Shown one piece after another: positions 7,604-16,788 of a stretch of 64,000 nucleotides of DNA. A program made the position numbers and the translations under genes. The notes below the pieces were generated by a model, which saw nothing but the letters and a program-made list of their open reading frames with translations, was not told the origin of the DNA and ran no database searches. How positions within the stretch are numbered: position 1 is the first letter of the stretch; each line of letters begins with the position of its first letter. The stretch comes from Bythopirellula sp041737835 (lineage in GTDB: Bacteria > Planctomycetota > Planctomycetia > Pirellulales > Lacipirellulaceae), in the NCBI GenBank assembly GCA_041737835.1, contig JBGSQY010000049.1, one strand, 5' to 3'.

Positions 7604-9019
7604 CTACACCCCAACATTCGAGGTGAACAGCTGCTGGGGAACGTTGCCAGTTATTTCGGTGTCACCTGCCATAAGTCGTGCATCGACCACATGCGGGATA
7701 TGTTCGTCGCCGACGGTCGCTTGAACAAAGCCAGGATCTGGCAATCGCTTGACGAGGTCGTCCACCATCACCACCTCTCTAGTTTCTATCGACTTGTTGG
7801 CAGCGATCCCTAAGAGTGCCGCATATGCTCCTTGCACATAGTCTGCAGGTCTTTTAAGAGGGTCATTCGCTAATTCACCGAAGATGTCGTCTAACATAAG
7901 TATGTCGCCACCACCGTGAGCGCCAATGCTTTCCCAAACAGGAACCTCGTAGGGCGTTTTAAAATTGGGATAAATCTTGAGTGTGGTCCCTTCGGCGATA
8001 GCCGCACCTTGCACATTGCCATCACCATTAATATAGGACGACTCGCGACTGAGTTGTTCGATTCTGCCCTTGGTCCCTGTTATTTCAAGGCGATACCCTT
8101 CCCAGGATGAGTAAGCAGTCAAGTTGTAAGTCAAAGAAACGCCATTCTTGTACTGTGCGATAACGCTCAAAGTATCTTCGATGTCGATGTCATCCCTAAA
8201 CACGCAAGAGTCACGGATGTAGCCATCGTACTCTTCGTTGTCCAAATATAATTTTTTGATCGTAGGAATAGCATTCATATCAAGAAAATAGTTGCATCGA
8301 GGACTGTCGGCACAACCCAAGCATCTGCTTGCATGATTCTCTAGGCCATAGCGTTGTGCTTGATCGGAGTTGTAAAATTTTCGCGAACCTTGTGCGAAAA
8401 CTGATTTTGGTACTGAACCGACCCACCAGTTAATCAGGTCAAAATGGTGCGTGCATTTATGGACAAGTAATCCCCCTGAGTTGCGTTTATAACTATGCCA
8501 TCGACGGAAGTAATCAGCTCCGTGGTTCGTGTCCAGACTCCAAGACAAATTGACCGACAACACTTTCCCGATAACATCTTCCATAAGAAGCTGTTTAATT
8601 TGAGATCGGGCGGGAGAATAGCGATAGTTAAACGTGACCAGCACTTTGCGGCCGGTCTTCGCCACGGTGTCGACGATTCTTTGACATTTGTTACCATCCG
8701 TTGTTAACGGCTTTTCCGTAATAACATCGCACCCTGCCTCCAAAGCGCGACAGATATACTCGTCGTGAAAACAATCAGGCGTTGTGACAATAACGGTATC
8801 AGGGCGATGTATTCTGAGCATTTCATCAAATTCTGATTCAGAATAGCACTTGAGGTCGGGAAAAACCTTCCTGAGTTGCGCAGCAGCTAAATTGAGTCGC
8901 CCCTGGTTGCAATCGCAAATCGCTGAAACCTTTGAGGTTTGCTTGTATTTTTCCACGAAGGCTTCGGTGAACATCATAGATCTTCCACCAACCCCAACGA
9001 TCACGTATGTCTTTAACAC
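7604..9019 (-). CDS. Gfo/Idh/MocA family oxidoreductase
   Basis: A 471-residue NAD(P)-dependent oxidoreductase. The Rossmann domain opens with VIVGVGGRS, the family signature VITEKPLT carries the catalytic-domain Lys, and the C-terminal alpha/beta domain includes HHFDLINWW. A Cys cluster (RCLGCADSPRC) is inserted in the second domain; similar Cys clusters occur in a subgroup of the family and may bind metal. The family acts on sugars, inositols and glycosides, often by transient oxidation. The gene starts 13 bases downstream of the symporter gene's stop and is probably co-transcribed with it. Substrate is unknown. Confidence 0.85.
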   Translation of the reverse strand: MLKTYVIVGVGGRSMMFTEAFVEKYKQTSKVSAICDCNQGRLNLAAAQLRKVFPDLKCYSESEFDEMLRIHRPDTVIVTTPDCFHDEYICRALEAGCDVITEKPLTTDGNKCQRIVDTVAKTGRKVLVTFNYRYSPARSQIKQLLMEDVIGKVLSVNLSWSLDTNHGADYFRRWHSYKRNSGGLLVHKCTHHFDLINWWVGSVPKSVFAQGSRKFYNSDQAQRYGLENHASRCLGCADSPRCNYFLDMNAIPTIKKLYLDNEEYDGYIRDSCVFRDDIDIEDTLSVIAQYKNGVSLTYNLTAYSSWEGYRLEITGTKGRIEQLSRESSYINGDGNVQGAAIAEGTTLKIYPNFKTPYEVPVWESIGAHGGGDILMLDDIFGELANDPLKRPADYVQGAYAALLGIAANKSIETREVVMVDDLVKRLPDPGFVQATVGDEHIPHVVDARLMAGDTEITGNVPQQLFTSNVGV

Positions 9020-9032
9020 TCTATTTTCCTCA

Positions 9033-10997
9033 CTACGATTGCATCGCTTCGATGTTTCTCTGTTTCTCTATTGACTCTGCTCGTCCATCGTCTTCGGCGT
9101 TGTCTGCTTTCAACGCAAGGCGCTGAAACAATCTGGGTAGTTCCCAAAGGCCTCCCACGCCAATCCATACTGACATCAACGTGCCTAGAATAAAGGTGGT
9201 CAATGTAAACACAAACCAAAACGTCATCCAAGCATCCGTTGATATATCCCAAAACATGTTCGCAAACGTGCCAACACAAAACAAAAGTGCCAAAATGGCT
9301 GTGCAGCACAAACTAAAAAGATATGTAAAAACGTCTCTGGGCGTAAACTCATTGCTTATACCTAGTAATGCTTTTAGTCCCTTCGTTTTGGGTGAAGTCG
9401 ACTTGGCGTCTGACTCGACAGCAAATTTGCCTCTGTGCAAGAGACGGTCAAGATCAAACCAAATCGGCTTGCCCATTAAAGACACTGTAACGTAGACAAC
9501 AATTGAACTAACCATCGAAATCAGCCAGGCCCACTGTCCGTTGATCGGGAATTCTTCTCCAATCCAATAAGGCCACATCTTCTCAAAAACGATTCCACTG
9601 ACGGCCAGGGTAGAACCTACAATAAGTGCAGCATAAGCCGCTGCTGTAGTACCCCGTTTCCAGTAGAGCCCACCGATTACGACCGATCCCGCACCACCAA
9701 GCCAAATTGCTCCGGTTACTGCAAAGAACATGTAGATGTGTTGTGTCTGTCGAAATAACAGACTGAAGCAGAAGATAAATACCGCGACTCCCAGCACCGA
9801 AACTCGCAAGTACTGAAGATGTTGCTGAGGTGTCAGGCGTTCTTTTTTCAGAGGTAGAATGACATCCTGAATAAGAATGCCCCCCCAGGAGAGCAGATAA
9901 GTGTTGAAATTGCTGATGAATGCGCCAAGCATCATGGCACACACAATTCCTTTCATTCCCACAGGCAAAATCACTTCTAAAACAATCGGCACGATCATTT
10001 GTGAACGTACCGTGTCGTCGTCGATGCCCGATAAGATTCCTTTAACGACGGTTGATTCACTTGTAAATTCAGCCGAGTTCATTAACGTGAATGCGGCTAT
10101 GGGAATGATCATCACCTGCAAATTCTGAATCTGGGTCTTAGTTGTTTGGATGATCTTGCTCATCTGGTTTTCATGCGCGCTAATTGCCGCGGTTTGAAAG
10201 CCTGAGCTCCCTTGCCAACAATAAAGCGTATAAAACGTGCCGAACGCGGCAATTAGGTAATACCAGACGTTAAAGTCGAGTGCTTCGCTGGTATGGAATG
10301 GGTGAATCATCGAGGCGTTGGGTGGAGCAGTCGACAACGCTTCGGAAATTTGCGCCCAATTGAATGTCCAGAAAACAAAGCAAAATAGCAGTATCAAACC
10401 TATGTTGATGAAGATACCTTGAAAAAAATCAGTCACCATGATCGCAATCATGCCAATGTAGGTGAAGAACAGACCCAAGAAAATTAAAACAGCCATGACA
10501 ACGGGAAACGTCGAAAAAGTTATCCCGTAGATTTCAAATTCGTTGGGAAATCCACAGAAGTAGATGAAGAATCTGCTCCCGATCGCTGGGAAGATTCCAA
10601 AATTGACAATTCCCGCTGTAAAGGCAAGCATTCCAGCGAAGATACGGAATCTTTTGCTATAGCGAGTTTCGAGAAACTGAGCCAACGTCATGGCGCGCGT
10701 TTCTCGATATCGGTATGTCACCCAGCCAGAGAGAGCCGCGATGATTTGGACGACAACCATCATCAATCCCCACCACGCGATCGAAAATCCTGCTTTATAG
10801 TACATCTCAAACGCTGCCATGAACGAAATTGCGCCGATGCCCGCGGCGCCTTCTGACATTCCCAATATGTAACGACCAGCACAGCGATTCGCCACAAGAT
10901 AGTCTGCAACCCCGTTGGTGTATTTAAGGCATCTTGCGCCAATTACCACCAGGAATGCCACCATCCCAATCACTATTGCCCAATCGATCGATTGCAT
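9033..10997 (-). CDS. Sodium:solute symporter (SSS family)
   Basis: A 654-residue polytopic membrane protein with about 14 hydrophobic segments, starting with DWAIVIGMVAFLVVIGA and the early family feature YLVANRCAGRYILGMSEGAAGIGAISF. Length and pattern match SSS transporters of sugars and organic acids. The last 120 residues carry a cytoplasmic loop and two further membrane segments, as in the longer SGLT-like members. It sits between the SMP-30 lactonase and the Gfo/Idh/MocA gene, so it is the best candidate importer for the deoxysugar or oligosaccharide product degraded by this cluster. Confidence 0.88.
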   Translation of the reverse strand: MQSIDWAIVIGMVAFLVVIGARCLKYTNGVADYLVANRCAGRYILGMSEGAAGIGAISFMAAFEMYYKAGFSIAWWGLMMVVVQIIAALSGWVTYRYRETRAMTLAQFLETRYSKRFRIFAGMLAFTAGIVNFGIFPAIGSRFFIYFCGFPNEFEIYGITFSTFPVVMAVLIFLGLFFTYIGMIAIMVTDFFQGIFINIGLILLFCFVFWTFNWAQISEALSTAPPNASMIHPFHTSEALDFNVWYYLIAAFGTFYTLYCWQGSSGFQTAAISAHENQMSKIIQTTKTQIQNLQVMIIPIAAFTLMNSAEFTSESTVVKGILSGIDDDTVRSQMIVPIVLEVILPVGMKGIVCAMMLGAFISNFNTYLLSWGGILIQDVILPLKKERLTPQQHLQYLRVSVLGVAVFIFCFSLLFRQTQHIYMFFAVTGAIWLGGAGSVVIGGLYWKRGTTAAAYAALIVGSTLAVSGIVFEKMWPYWIGEEFPINGQWAWLISMVSSIVVYVTVSLMGKPIWFDLDRLLHRGKFAVESDAKSTSPKTKGLKALLGISNEFTPRDVFTYLFSLCCTAILALLFCVGTFANMFWDISTDAWMTFWFVFTLTTFILGTLMSVWIGVGGLWELPRLFQRLALKADNAEDDGRAESIEKQRNIEAMQS

Positions 10998-11044
10998 AAA
11001 AATACCTAAATGCGGCCGTTTTTGTCTTCTCGATTGAGGTGATT

Positions 11045-11902
11045 CTAAACTTCCAGAAGCGATAAAACTGGGCGATGAATGGGAGCCGCTACGAAATTAC
11101 TATCTGGAACAGCCGTGATATGCCATCCACCAAGGTTCGCAATATAGAGACGGCTGTTACCTATCACCACGTTTGTGGGACGGCTAATAATTTCGCCCGT
11201 AGGGTCCTCGAGCAAAACATCGACTTGTCCGTCACAGTGCCCTAGGAAAATAACATCGGGCTTATAACAGGCAATTAAGAGCATACCGTTGGACGCAAAA
11301 GCGATTCCGTCCGGAACTGTGCCAATTGGCAGCTGATGAGTAACCTCGATCGGGCCGTTCGGACGGTCGAGCGGAATTCGTACGATATTGTGAGCCGTAC
11401 TCTGAACCACATAGAGCCATTGTTGGGACGGATCGATTGCCATTCCATTGGCGAACAGAAAAGGCCCCTCATGAAAGACGGTCGTCGAGTTGTCGGGGCT
11501 GATTCTCATGATGCAGCCAGAACCCACAGTCTGCTCCCAATAGTCTCCCGAGTCGGACACGAACAGATTGCCATGAGCATCAAAGACAGGGTAGTTAGGC
11601 AGGGCGAAAGCTCGATCGACTGCGCCATTTGATCGCAGGACGACGTTTCCATCGGGATCGATACGATACACGCCCTTCAAAACGCAATCGCAGGCATGAA
11701 TGCATCCCTCGCCATCGATGGCAATCCCCAACAAAAAGCCGTTTGTTGAGCCGATTTGTGTTTGCGTGCCATCTGTGTCGATACGATAGACTTGGCCAGC
11801 CTCACCTCCAGCATAAAGTGTTCCATCTTGGTCTAAGCAAAGGCATTCGGGATGGTCGAGTCTCTCCCCAATCAGAGTCGTGTTTTCTGGAGTCAACAGC
11901 AT
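11045..11902 (-). CDS. SMP-30/gluconolactonase-like protein
   Basis: A 285-residue six-bladed beta-propeller with no signal peptide. Metal-site residues of the SMP-30/gluconolactonase family are recognisable: Glu in HPECL near residue 18, Asn in FANGMAI and Asp in VPDGIAF. Such enzymes open aldonolactones. In this cluster it would hydrolyse the lactone made by the SDR sugar dehydrogenase. The gene starts 15 bases after the stop of the six-hairpin glycosidase gene and is followed 47 bases later by the symporter, so it belongs to the same transcription unit. Confidence 0.8.
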   Translation of the reverse strand: MLLTPENTTLIGERLDHPECLCLDQDGTLYAGGEAGQVYRIDTDGTQTQIGSTNGFLLGIAIDGEGCIHACDCVLKGVYRIDPDGNVVLRSNGAVDRAFALPNYPVFDAHGNLFVSDSGDYWEQTVGSGCIMRISPDNSTTVFHEGPFLFANGMAIDPSQQWLYVVQSTAHNIVRIPLDRPNGPIEVTHQLPIGTVPDGIAFASNGMLLIACYKPDVIFLGHCDGQVDVLLEDPTGEIISRPTNVVIGNSRLYIANLGGWHITAVPDSNFVAAPIHRPVLSLLEV

Positions 11903-11917
11903 GATTGAGGACGTGTC

Positions 11918-14011
11918 CTAAACTTGAAAAAGCAACTTTTTTGAAGTGTCGAGTTGAACGGACTCCCCCAACCGACGCTTAATGACCTGATCTTCACAAC
12001 TGACCGTGAAAGTATCTTCATCAATTGCGATACTGAATTCTGTTCCCGCGATTTTCACTCCAGTTAATTCCAGATTAGAAGCAAACGGCAGCGAATTGGG
12101 TTTGATAGTCACTGAACCGTCTGGTCGCGCATCGATTCCAAAAATTCCAAAGATAATGCATTGTGCGATGGCAGCCCCTTCCAAAGAGTTTTGCAGCGGG
12201 GTGTCTCGGCGATAGTCTTTGCAATTCGCGGCAATCGAATCGCCCCAGTAAGGCATCAAATCGGGCCACCAGAGTATGCGTTCCAGTATGTCTGCGGCTT
12301 CTGCCGGGTAACCGGCGCGACAAAGCTTCTCGATAATCTGCGCTGGAAAACCAATGCAGATGCCACCGCCTCCGTTGTCGATGTCGAGCTGATCAAAAGC
12401 AAGGTCTTTCTTTGATATGCTGTGCAATCCGTAGGGAGACAAAAATTCGTCTTCATTCATATGACTTAGAAGCCCCTCTTCAGCTTCCTTATCCAAAACT
12501 CCACTACCAAAGAGCTTGAACATCTGAATGGTATAACGAGTATATTTCTCACCTGATTCAGTAATGCTCGAAAACCATTTTGTGTCGTTGTCCCAGAGCT
12601 TTTCGACAAGTAATTCCTTCAGCATTTCCGCTCGCTCACGCAAGTAAGGAGCAGGCTTGCCCGCAACATCGCAGAGCTGGCTGGTGTGAAGGTAGTTTTG
12701 ATACCTACGGCCATTCAGATCAGACATGATGTGGTTGTATTGATACTGTCGCCGAAGTTCCAAATGGCTATTGGAAGTGCCGTAGTCGATCAAGCTGATG
12801 GGCTTATCAAGACTGTCTCCGAACATAGCGTTGATAATCATATGCTCGAGAATCGTTTTGTCATTGACGATCTCATCGAGGAAGCCGACATCCCCAGTTG
12901 CGGCGACATAACGGTAAGTCAGGCCGATGATCTTCTCTTGATTGATCATGTACCATGGCCCACCAGCTTCCCCGGTTAGCGGGTCGAAAAGATAATGTTG
13001 CGTGAGGTCGATCTTGAGAAACTGTTTGATGTGGTCCCGTACGGCAGCAGGCTCATAAAGAGGCAAGATTCCCCAGCTCTCGGCAAAGTCGTAGAGATAA
13101 CCTCCCACGCATCCACCATTGATGCCGCCCGTCGAATAATACGGACTTATGACGAATTCTGGGACTTCCCATCGATTGAGCAAGAAAGGAAATAGCGAAC
13201 GGTTATAAAGATCGACGAGCTTCTTATTGGAACTGACGAGTCGAGGAACTCTTTCAAAAATTTCAGTTACGCGATCATAGTACTCTCGGTCGCTGGCTTG
13301 GACTGATGCCAGGGGATCGTCGACAATTTGGCAGCAACTCTCTTCAGCCTCTTCGACGGTTCCAATCGAGACGACCAACGAGAAGGAGACGGTTTCACCC
13401 GCAGGCACAACAAGATTTACGCTTGCTAGGTTACCAGATATGTTCCATTCCACATCTGAATTGTCGCTGGCTATGACAATCGCTAAATCATCGCGGCGGA
13501 GGAGTAGGTGATCCGATTTGACCTCAGGGATCGTCTCACATTCAGGAGGACTAAGATTCGTGGAGAAATGCCAAATTTTTTCCCGATTGAGCCATGCCAA
13601 GGCCATGAAATCCAGCGGAGCGGGAACTTTCGCGTTGTTCTCGACACGAACCGTCAGAACTCCTGCTCGATGGCCGTAGATCAACGTCCAGTCACTTGAG
13701 ACTGAAACATCACGCAATTGACCCGAGCACACGACTTTGTGTGGCTGCCAAGTATAGGAAGCAGTCGGCACTTTTTCGCCAAACACTCGGCCTTCAAGAT
13801 AGAAATTGGAACTCACATAAGGGGGCGCCCACATTCCCTTGATATCCATCACATGCTGATGAGCAACGCCGGTTGTCAGCTTTCCGTTCATCACTCCGAA
13901 GTGCTTCTCTTCTTGAATAATGTACCGACCGTCCATCACGAAGATGTCGCATGCCGGGCGATCGCTGAGGGAAGCGTCCATGACTTGAATGTCAGTTTCT
14001 GTTTGTTGCAT
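11918..14011 (-). CDS. Six-hairpin glycosidase-like protein
   Basis: A 697-residue protein without signal peptide. The N-terminal about 250 residues are beta-rich. The rest is a long helical (alpha/alpha)6-type region with aromatic and acidic loops such as STGGINGGCVGGYLYDFAESW, SLIDYGTSN and NGGGGICIGFPAQ, and a short beta domain closes the protein. This architecture matches inverting glycosidases of the GH78/GH95/GH63 type; I cannot place it in one numbered family. It presumably acts in the cytoplasm on an imported oligosaccharide, releasing the deoxysugar for oxidation. Downstream genes are the lactonase and the symporter. Confidence 0.7.
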   Translation of the reverse strand: MQQTETDIQVMDASLSDRPACDIFVMDGRYIIQEEKHFGVMNGKLTTGVAHQHVMDIKGMWAPPYVSSNFYLEGRVFGEKVPTASYTWQPHKVVCSGQLRDVSVSSDWTLIYGHRAGVLTVRVENNAKVPAPLDFMALAWLNREKIWHFSTNLSPPECETIPEVKSDHLLLRRDDLAIVIASDNSDVEWNISGNLASVNLVVPAGETVSFSLVVSIGTVEEAEESCCQIVDDPLASVQASDREYYDRVTEIFERVPRLVSSNKKLVDLYNRSLFPFLLNRWEVPEFVISPYYSTGGINGGCVGGYLYDFAESWGILPLYEPAAVRDHIKQFLKIDLTQHYLFDPLTGEAGGPWYMINQEKIIGLTYRYVAATGDVGFLDEIVNDKTILEHMIINAMFGDSLDKPISLIDYGTSNSHLELRRQYQYNHIMSDLNGRRYQNYLHTSQLCDVAGKPAPYLRERAEMLKELLVEKLWDNDTKWFSSITESGEKYTRYTIQMFKLFGSGVLDKEAEEGLLSHMNEDEFLSPYGLHSISKKDLAFDQLDIDNGGGGICIGFPAQIIEKLCRAGYPAEAADILERILWWPDLMPYWGDSIAANCKDYRRDTPLQNSLEGAAIAQCIIFGIFGIDARPDGSVTIKPNSLPFASNLELTGVKIAGTEFSIAIDEDTFTVSCEDQVIKRRLGESVQLDTSKKLLFQV

Positions 14012-14092
14012 TTATGATTTTCCTATCTACTTCCTATCAAATGTCAGCCCGATGAAGGGCTCTTCCGTGGCAGCGAGGCCTGTTTCCGGCAC

Positions 14093-14626
14093 TCATTCTG
14101 CGACGATCTCTCCGGTTCCGTCGGATCGGATATTTATTCGAATGGCATTGCCGCTCGGTTGGACATCAAATGACAATCCCGAATCATCTCGGTCGGCAAA
14201 TTTCTCGGGTATGACGAAACGCACAGCAGGATATTTTGCCTCTACGCTTGCGTTGGGATCATCGACCGTTGCACTAACGGCCACCATATTGCGCCCCAGG
14301 CGTGCGCCGTCTCCTGGAGAATACGTTGACAATTCGAATGAACCATCCACCGGCGAAATGACACTCGTCGCCAAACGTCCAGCGCTCGGGGTAAAAATGA
14401 CGGCTGCATGATCAAACTTGGGCAATGGTTTGCCGTCGAACTCTACGAATCCTCGAACAGGAGACACTTCCGGCAAGTCGCTACTACATCCCGAAAGGAG
14501 CAAAAATTGTCCAATCATGAAAAAGACACCGCTGAAACGTGATTTCAAACAACCCACTTTTCGGTGGTGAGAACTGTCAATCATGCGATTCTTATCAAAG
14601 GACGGAAATATGCAGGAGATGCTCAT
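14093..14626 (-). CDS. Small lipoprotein with carboxypeptidase-regulatory-like beta domain
   Basis: A 177-residue protein with a late lipobox (LLLSGC, about residue 47) after a hydrophobic segment; a shorter start nearer the signal is possible. The mature part opens with VRGFVEFDGKPLP, a motif typical of the transthyretin/carboxypeptidase-regulatory-like small lipoproteins that accompany DUF1559 proteins in Planctomycetes. Its ATG overlaps the stop of the DUF1559 gene (shared ATGA at 14623-14626), so translation is probably coupled. It is probably anchored in a membrane with an extracytoplasmic beta domain. Function is unknown. Confidence 0.75.
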   Translation of the reverse strand: MSISCIFPSFDKNRMIDSSHHRKVGCLKSRFSGVFFMIGQFLLLSGCSSDLPEVSPVRGFVEFDGKPLPKFDHAAVIFTPSAGRLATSVISPVDGSFELSTYSPGDGARLGRNMVAVSATVDDPNASVEAKYPAVRFVIPEKFADRDDSGLSFDVQPSGNAIRINIRSDGTGEIVAE

Positions 14627-15579
14627 AATGTGATTTCAGAAATTAGCTCTTCTTGGTCTCGGCTCGCAAGCGATTTCAGTACATCCAACTCGATATCTTC
14701 TGATAGAAAATGAACGCTTCCATCTCCCATAACGAAATGTGCTCCTCGAGCAGCGTGTTCACTACCAAAACTCGAATCGTTGAGAAGAACTTGATTGAGG
14801 GATGAGTCGTATCGATACGAGTTCAAAGGATGCGCGACATTCTTGATCGCCATCGAATTGAGCCATCCCGGACTGAGCCCCCCGTTCCAGGCTTCGACGG
14901 CCCCAATGTCCCAGGCCATCTCGCCCATAAGAAACGTGTTGGTTAGTCCGTCAGTGACGTCTTTGGCATTGATGGCACGATCGCGGATCAGAATTCCATT
15001 TCTCACGAAGCCCCCATGAAGCTGGCCTGTCGGGTCGATTTCGTATCTTCGTGTCATAGAACGTGGCATGAGCCCTTTGGCACCCATGACGCCAACATAA
15101 TGGTTTGTATATTCGCCAGGTCCCGGATAATACATGTTGCCTTTGTAAGTCGTCATAGAGTCGTTGTTGTCTCTCGACGGGCATGAAAAACCTGGCACAT
15201 TCGTCTGTCGTAGGACAGCATGGATGTCTGCTTCCCAACTGTAGGTCCAATCCACGAGATCGTATAACGCCTGTTGTTCCATGTAAGGTAATAGGCGCAC
15301 ATGGGGACTTACTCGCGGATCGCGATAGTTTTCTACACCCGTCGGAATGTCACGTTCACAACCTGGAGGAAAGGTTCCTTGGGCAGCATGGTGGTTTTGC
15401 ATCGCCACACCAAACTGCTTCAGATTGTTCACGCACTGACTTCGCCTCGCCGCTTCTCTGGCGGCCTGCACTGCGGGCAGTAGCAATCCGACTAACACGC
15501 CTATAATGGCTATGACTACCAACAGCTCGACGAGTGTGAATCCTGAGCATGCCTTACATTCACTTCTGCTACTTTTCAT
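14623..15579 (-). CDS. DUF1559 family prepilin-like protein
   Basis: A 318-residue protein with a type IV prepilin N terminus: GFTLVELLVVIAIIGVLVGL, in which cleavage after Gly13 would leave Phe1 and Glu5. It continues with LLPAVQAAREAARRSQCVNN and ends with the HFVMGDGSVHFLSEDI block diagnostic of DUF1559. These proteins are greatly expanded in Planctomycetes and are thought to be pseudopilins or surface fibres. It is coupled to the small lipoprotein gene and lies between the PEP-CTERM cluster and the glycosidase, which suggests a role at the surface in glycan capture or uptake (inference). Confidence 0.92.
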   Translation of the reverse strand: MKSSRSECKACSGFTLVELLVVIAIIGVLVGLLLPAVQAAREAARRSQCVNNLKQFGVAMQNHHAAQGTFPPGCERDIPTGVENYRDPRVSPHVRLLPYMEQQALYDLVDWTYSWEADIHAVLRQTNVPGFSCPSRDNNDSMTTYKGNMYYPGPGEYTNHYVGVMGAKGLMPRSMTRRYEIDPTGQLHGGFVRNGILIRDRAINAKDVTDGLTNTFLMGEMAWDIGAVEAWNGGLSPGWLNSMAIKNVAHPLNSYRYDSSLNQVLLNDSSFGSEHAARGAHFVMGDGSVHFLSEDIELDVLKSLASRDQEELISEITL

Positions 15580-15673
15580 ATTGCGTTCCCAACAATAATG
15601 TCGAAAGCACTGCCCCGGTGCTGGTTCGATGGTAAGTGAAGCTTGTGATGTGTGCTGATTTGCACGCGAAACA

Positions 15674-16654
15674 TCATCTGCCGAAGCGTTTTCTCGTGGC
15701 TACAGAGAACAAGACTGCCAGCCACGTCAGCATGATCGAGCCTGGTTCTGGAACTGTCGTCAATGCAGCAAGTTGACCGCCGTTGTAAGCGGTCTGCCAT
15801 TGCTCGAGTTCGGTGGCGCTAAAGGGATCAGTCGTCTCGCCCCGTTGCCACACGAGAAAATCCCTTCCATCGACGTCGCCATCGCCATCGAAGTCACCAG
15901 GCGTTGTAACAGGAGCAGATTCAAGAACGGCACTCACGGTGAGTGAGCTGATTGCCAAACGAGCGCTGCTGTAAGTTGGTTCGGGGTCATTTAGAGCGTA
16001 GAGATCGCTAAAGGCAACGTAAAACTCTGTCAGGCCGGCAGGGATTTCTAAAAATGCTGCGGCTCCAGTGTACGTCTCGAAGCCGAAGCCGCCACCACCG
16101 TACAACTGGCGCATCGTAACTCTATTGAACCTGGCCTCGTTAGCGACCTGACTCAATGAGGGTACGACTCCAGTGAAGTCTGCTACCCCAATCCACGCGT
16201 TGTCGCCATTGATACTATCGGGGTCATGACGAAAGTACATGTCCGCCGAGATCGTGCCACCGGCGGCGGTACGATAGCCGCTTTGTGTGACGAATTTGTA
16301 CAAAACGGTTCCGTTGGCGCTATTGGCCATTCTCCCTACCATGGCATAAGGAAGTGGAATGTCCCCGTGGATGTTATCTGGGGAACTGGCATCCTGATAT
16401 TCGAAATCCGACTGACCATTAATTGTGGTCACACCGAGGATGCTATGAACTTGACTTGTAAACGTCTCATAAGTGGTCAAGTTGGCAGTAAAGGTCGGTG
16501 ACGCTAATGTCAGAAGGTTGTCCTTGCTCGAATCCGTCGTTGTAAAGTCATCGACGGGGCCGGTGACCTGACCCGCTTGAGACAAGCTTGAAAACGCCAG
16601 GACTGCCAAACAAGCAGCCGAAAATACTCTGATAATTCTAGCAGACTTGCACAT
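15674..16654 (-). CDS. PEP-CTERM protein, paralogue 1 of 3, with dockerin-like repeat
   Basis: A secreted protein of about 326 residues. The start at 16654 is preferred to 16669 because a GGGAG sequence lies 8 bases before that ATG. It has a signal peptide ending in SLSQAG, then a domain of about 230 residues shared with 18792-19799 and 21340-22119. Landmarks are SSKDNLLTLASPTF, QDASSPDNIHGDI, NGTVLYKFV and NGDNAWIGV. A Ca-binding dockerin-like loop (GDFDGDGDVDGRDFLVW) and a VPEPGS sorting tail with hydrophobic segment and final Arg cluster follow. An exosortase, not present in this window, would process the tail. The shared domain is not one I recognise. Confidence 0.85.
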   Translation of the reverse strand: MCKSARIIRVFSAACLAVLAFSSLSQAGQVTGPVDDFTTTDSSKDNLLTLASPTFTANLTTYETFTSQVHSILGVTTINGQSDFEYQDASSPDNIHGDIPLPYAMVGRMANSANGTVLYKFVTQSGYRTAAGGTISADMYFRHDPDSINGDNAWIGVADFTGVVPSLSQVANEARFNRVTMRQLYGGGGFGFETYTGAAAFLEIPAGLTEFYVAFSDLYALNDPEPTYSSARLAISSLTVSAVLESAPVTTPGDFDGDGDVDGRDFLVWQRGETTDPFSATELEQWQTAYNGGQLAALTTVPEPGSIMLTWLAVLFSVATRKRFGR

Positions 16655-16788
16655 CAGTGTTTCTCCCATGTGAAGAGTTCGACAATCGACGATGAACCAA
16701 AATTCAAGCTATCTAACAATTTGCGAAGCGATGCACCTCAGACAGCTTGACGAAAATTTCTTGCACTTACTCTCATTTCTTGTTCGAC

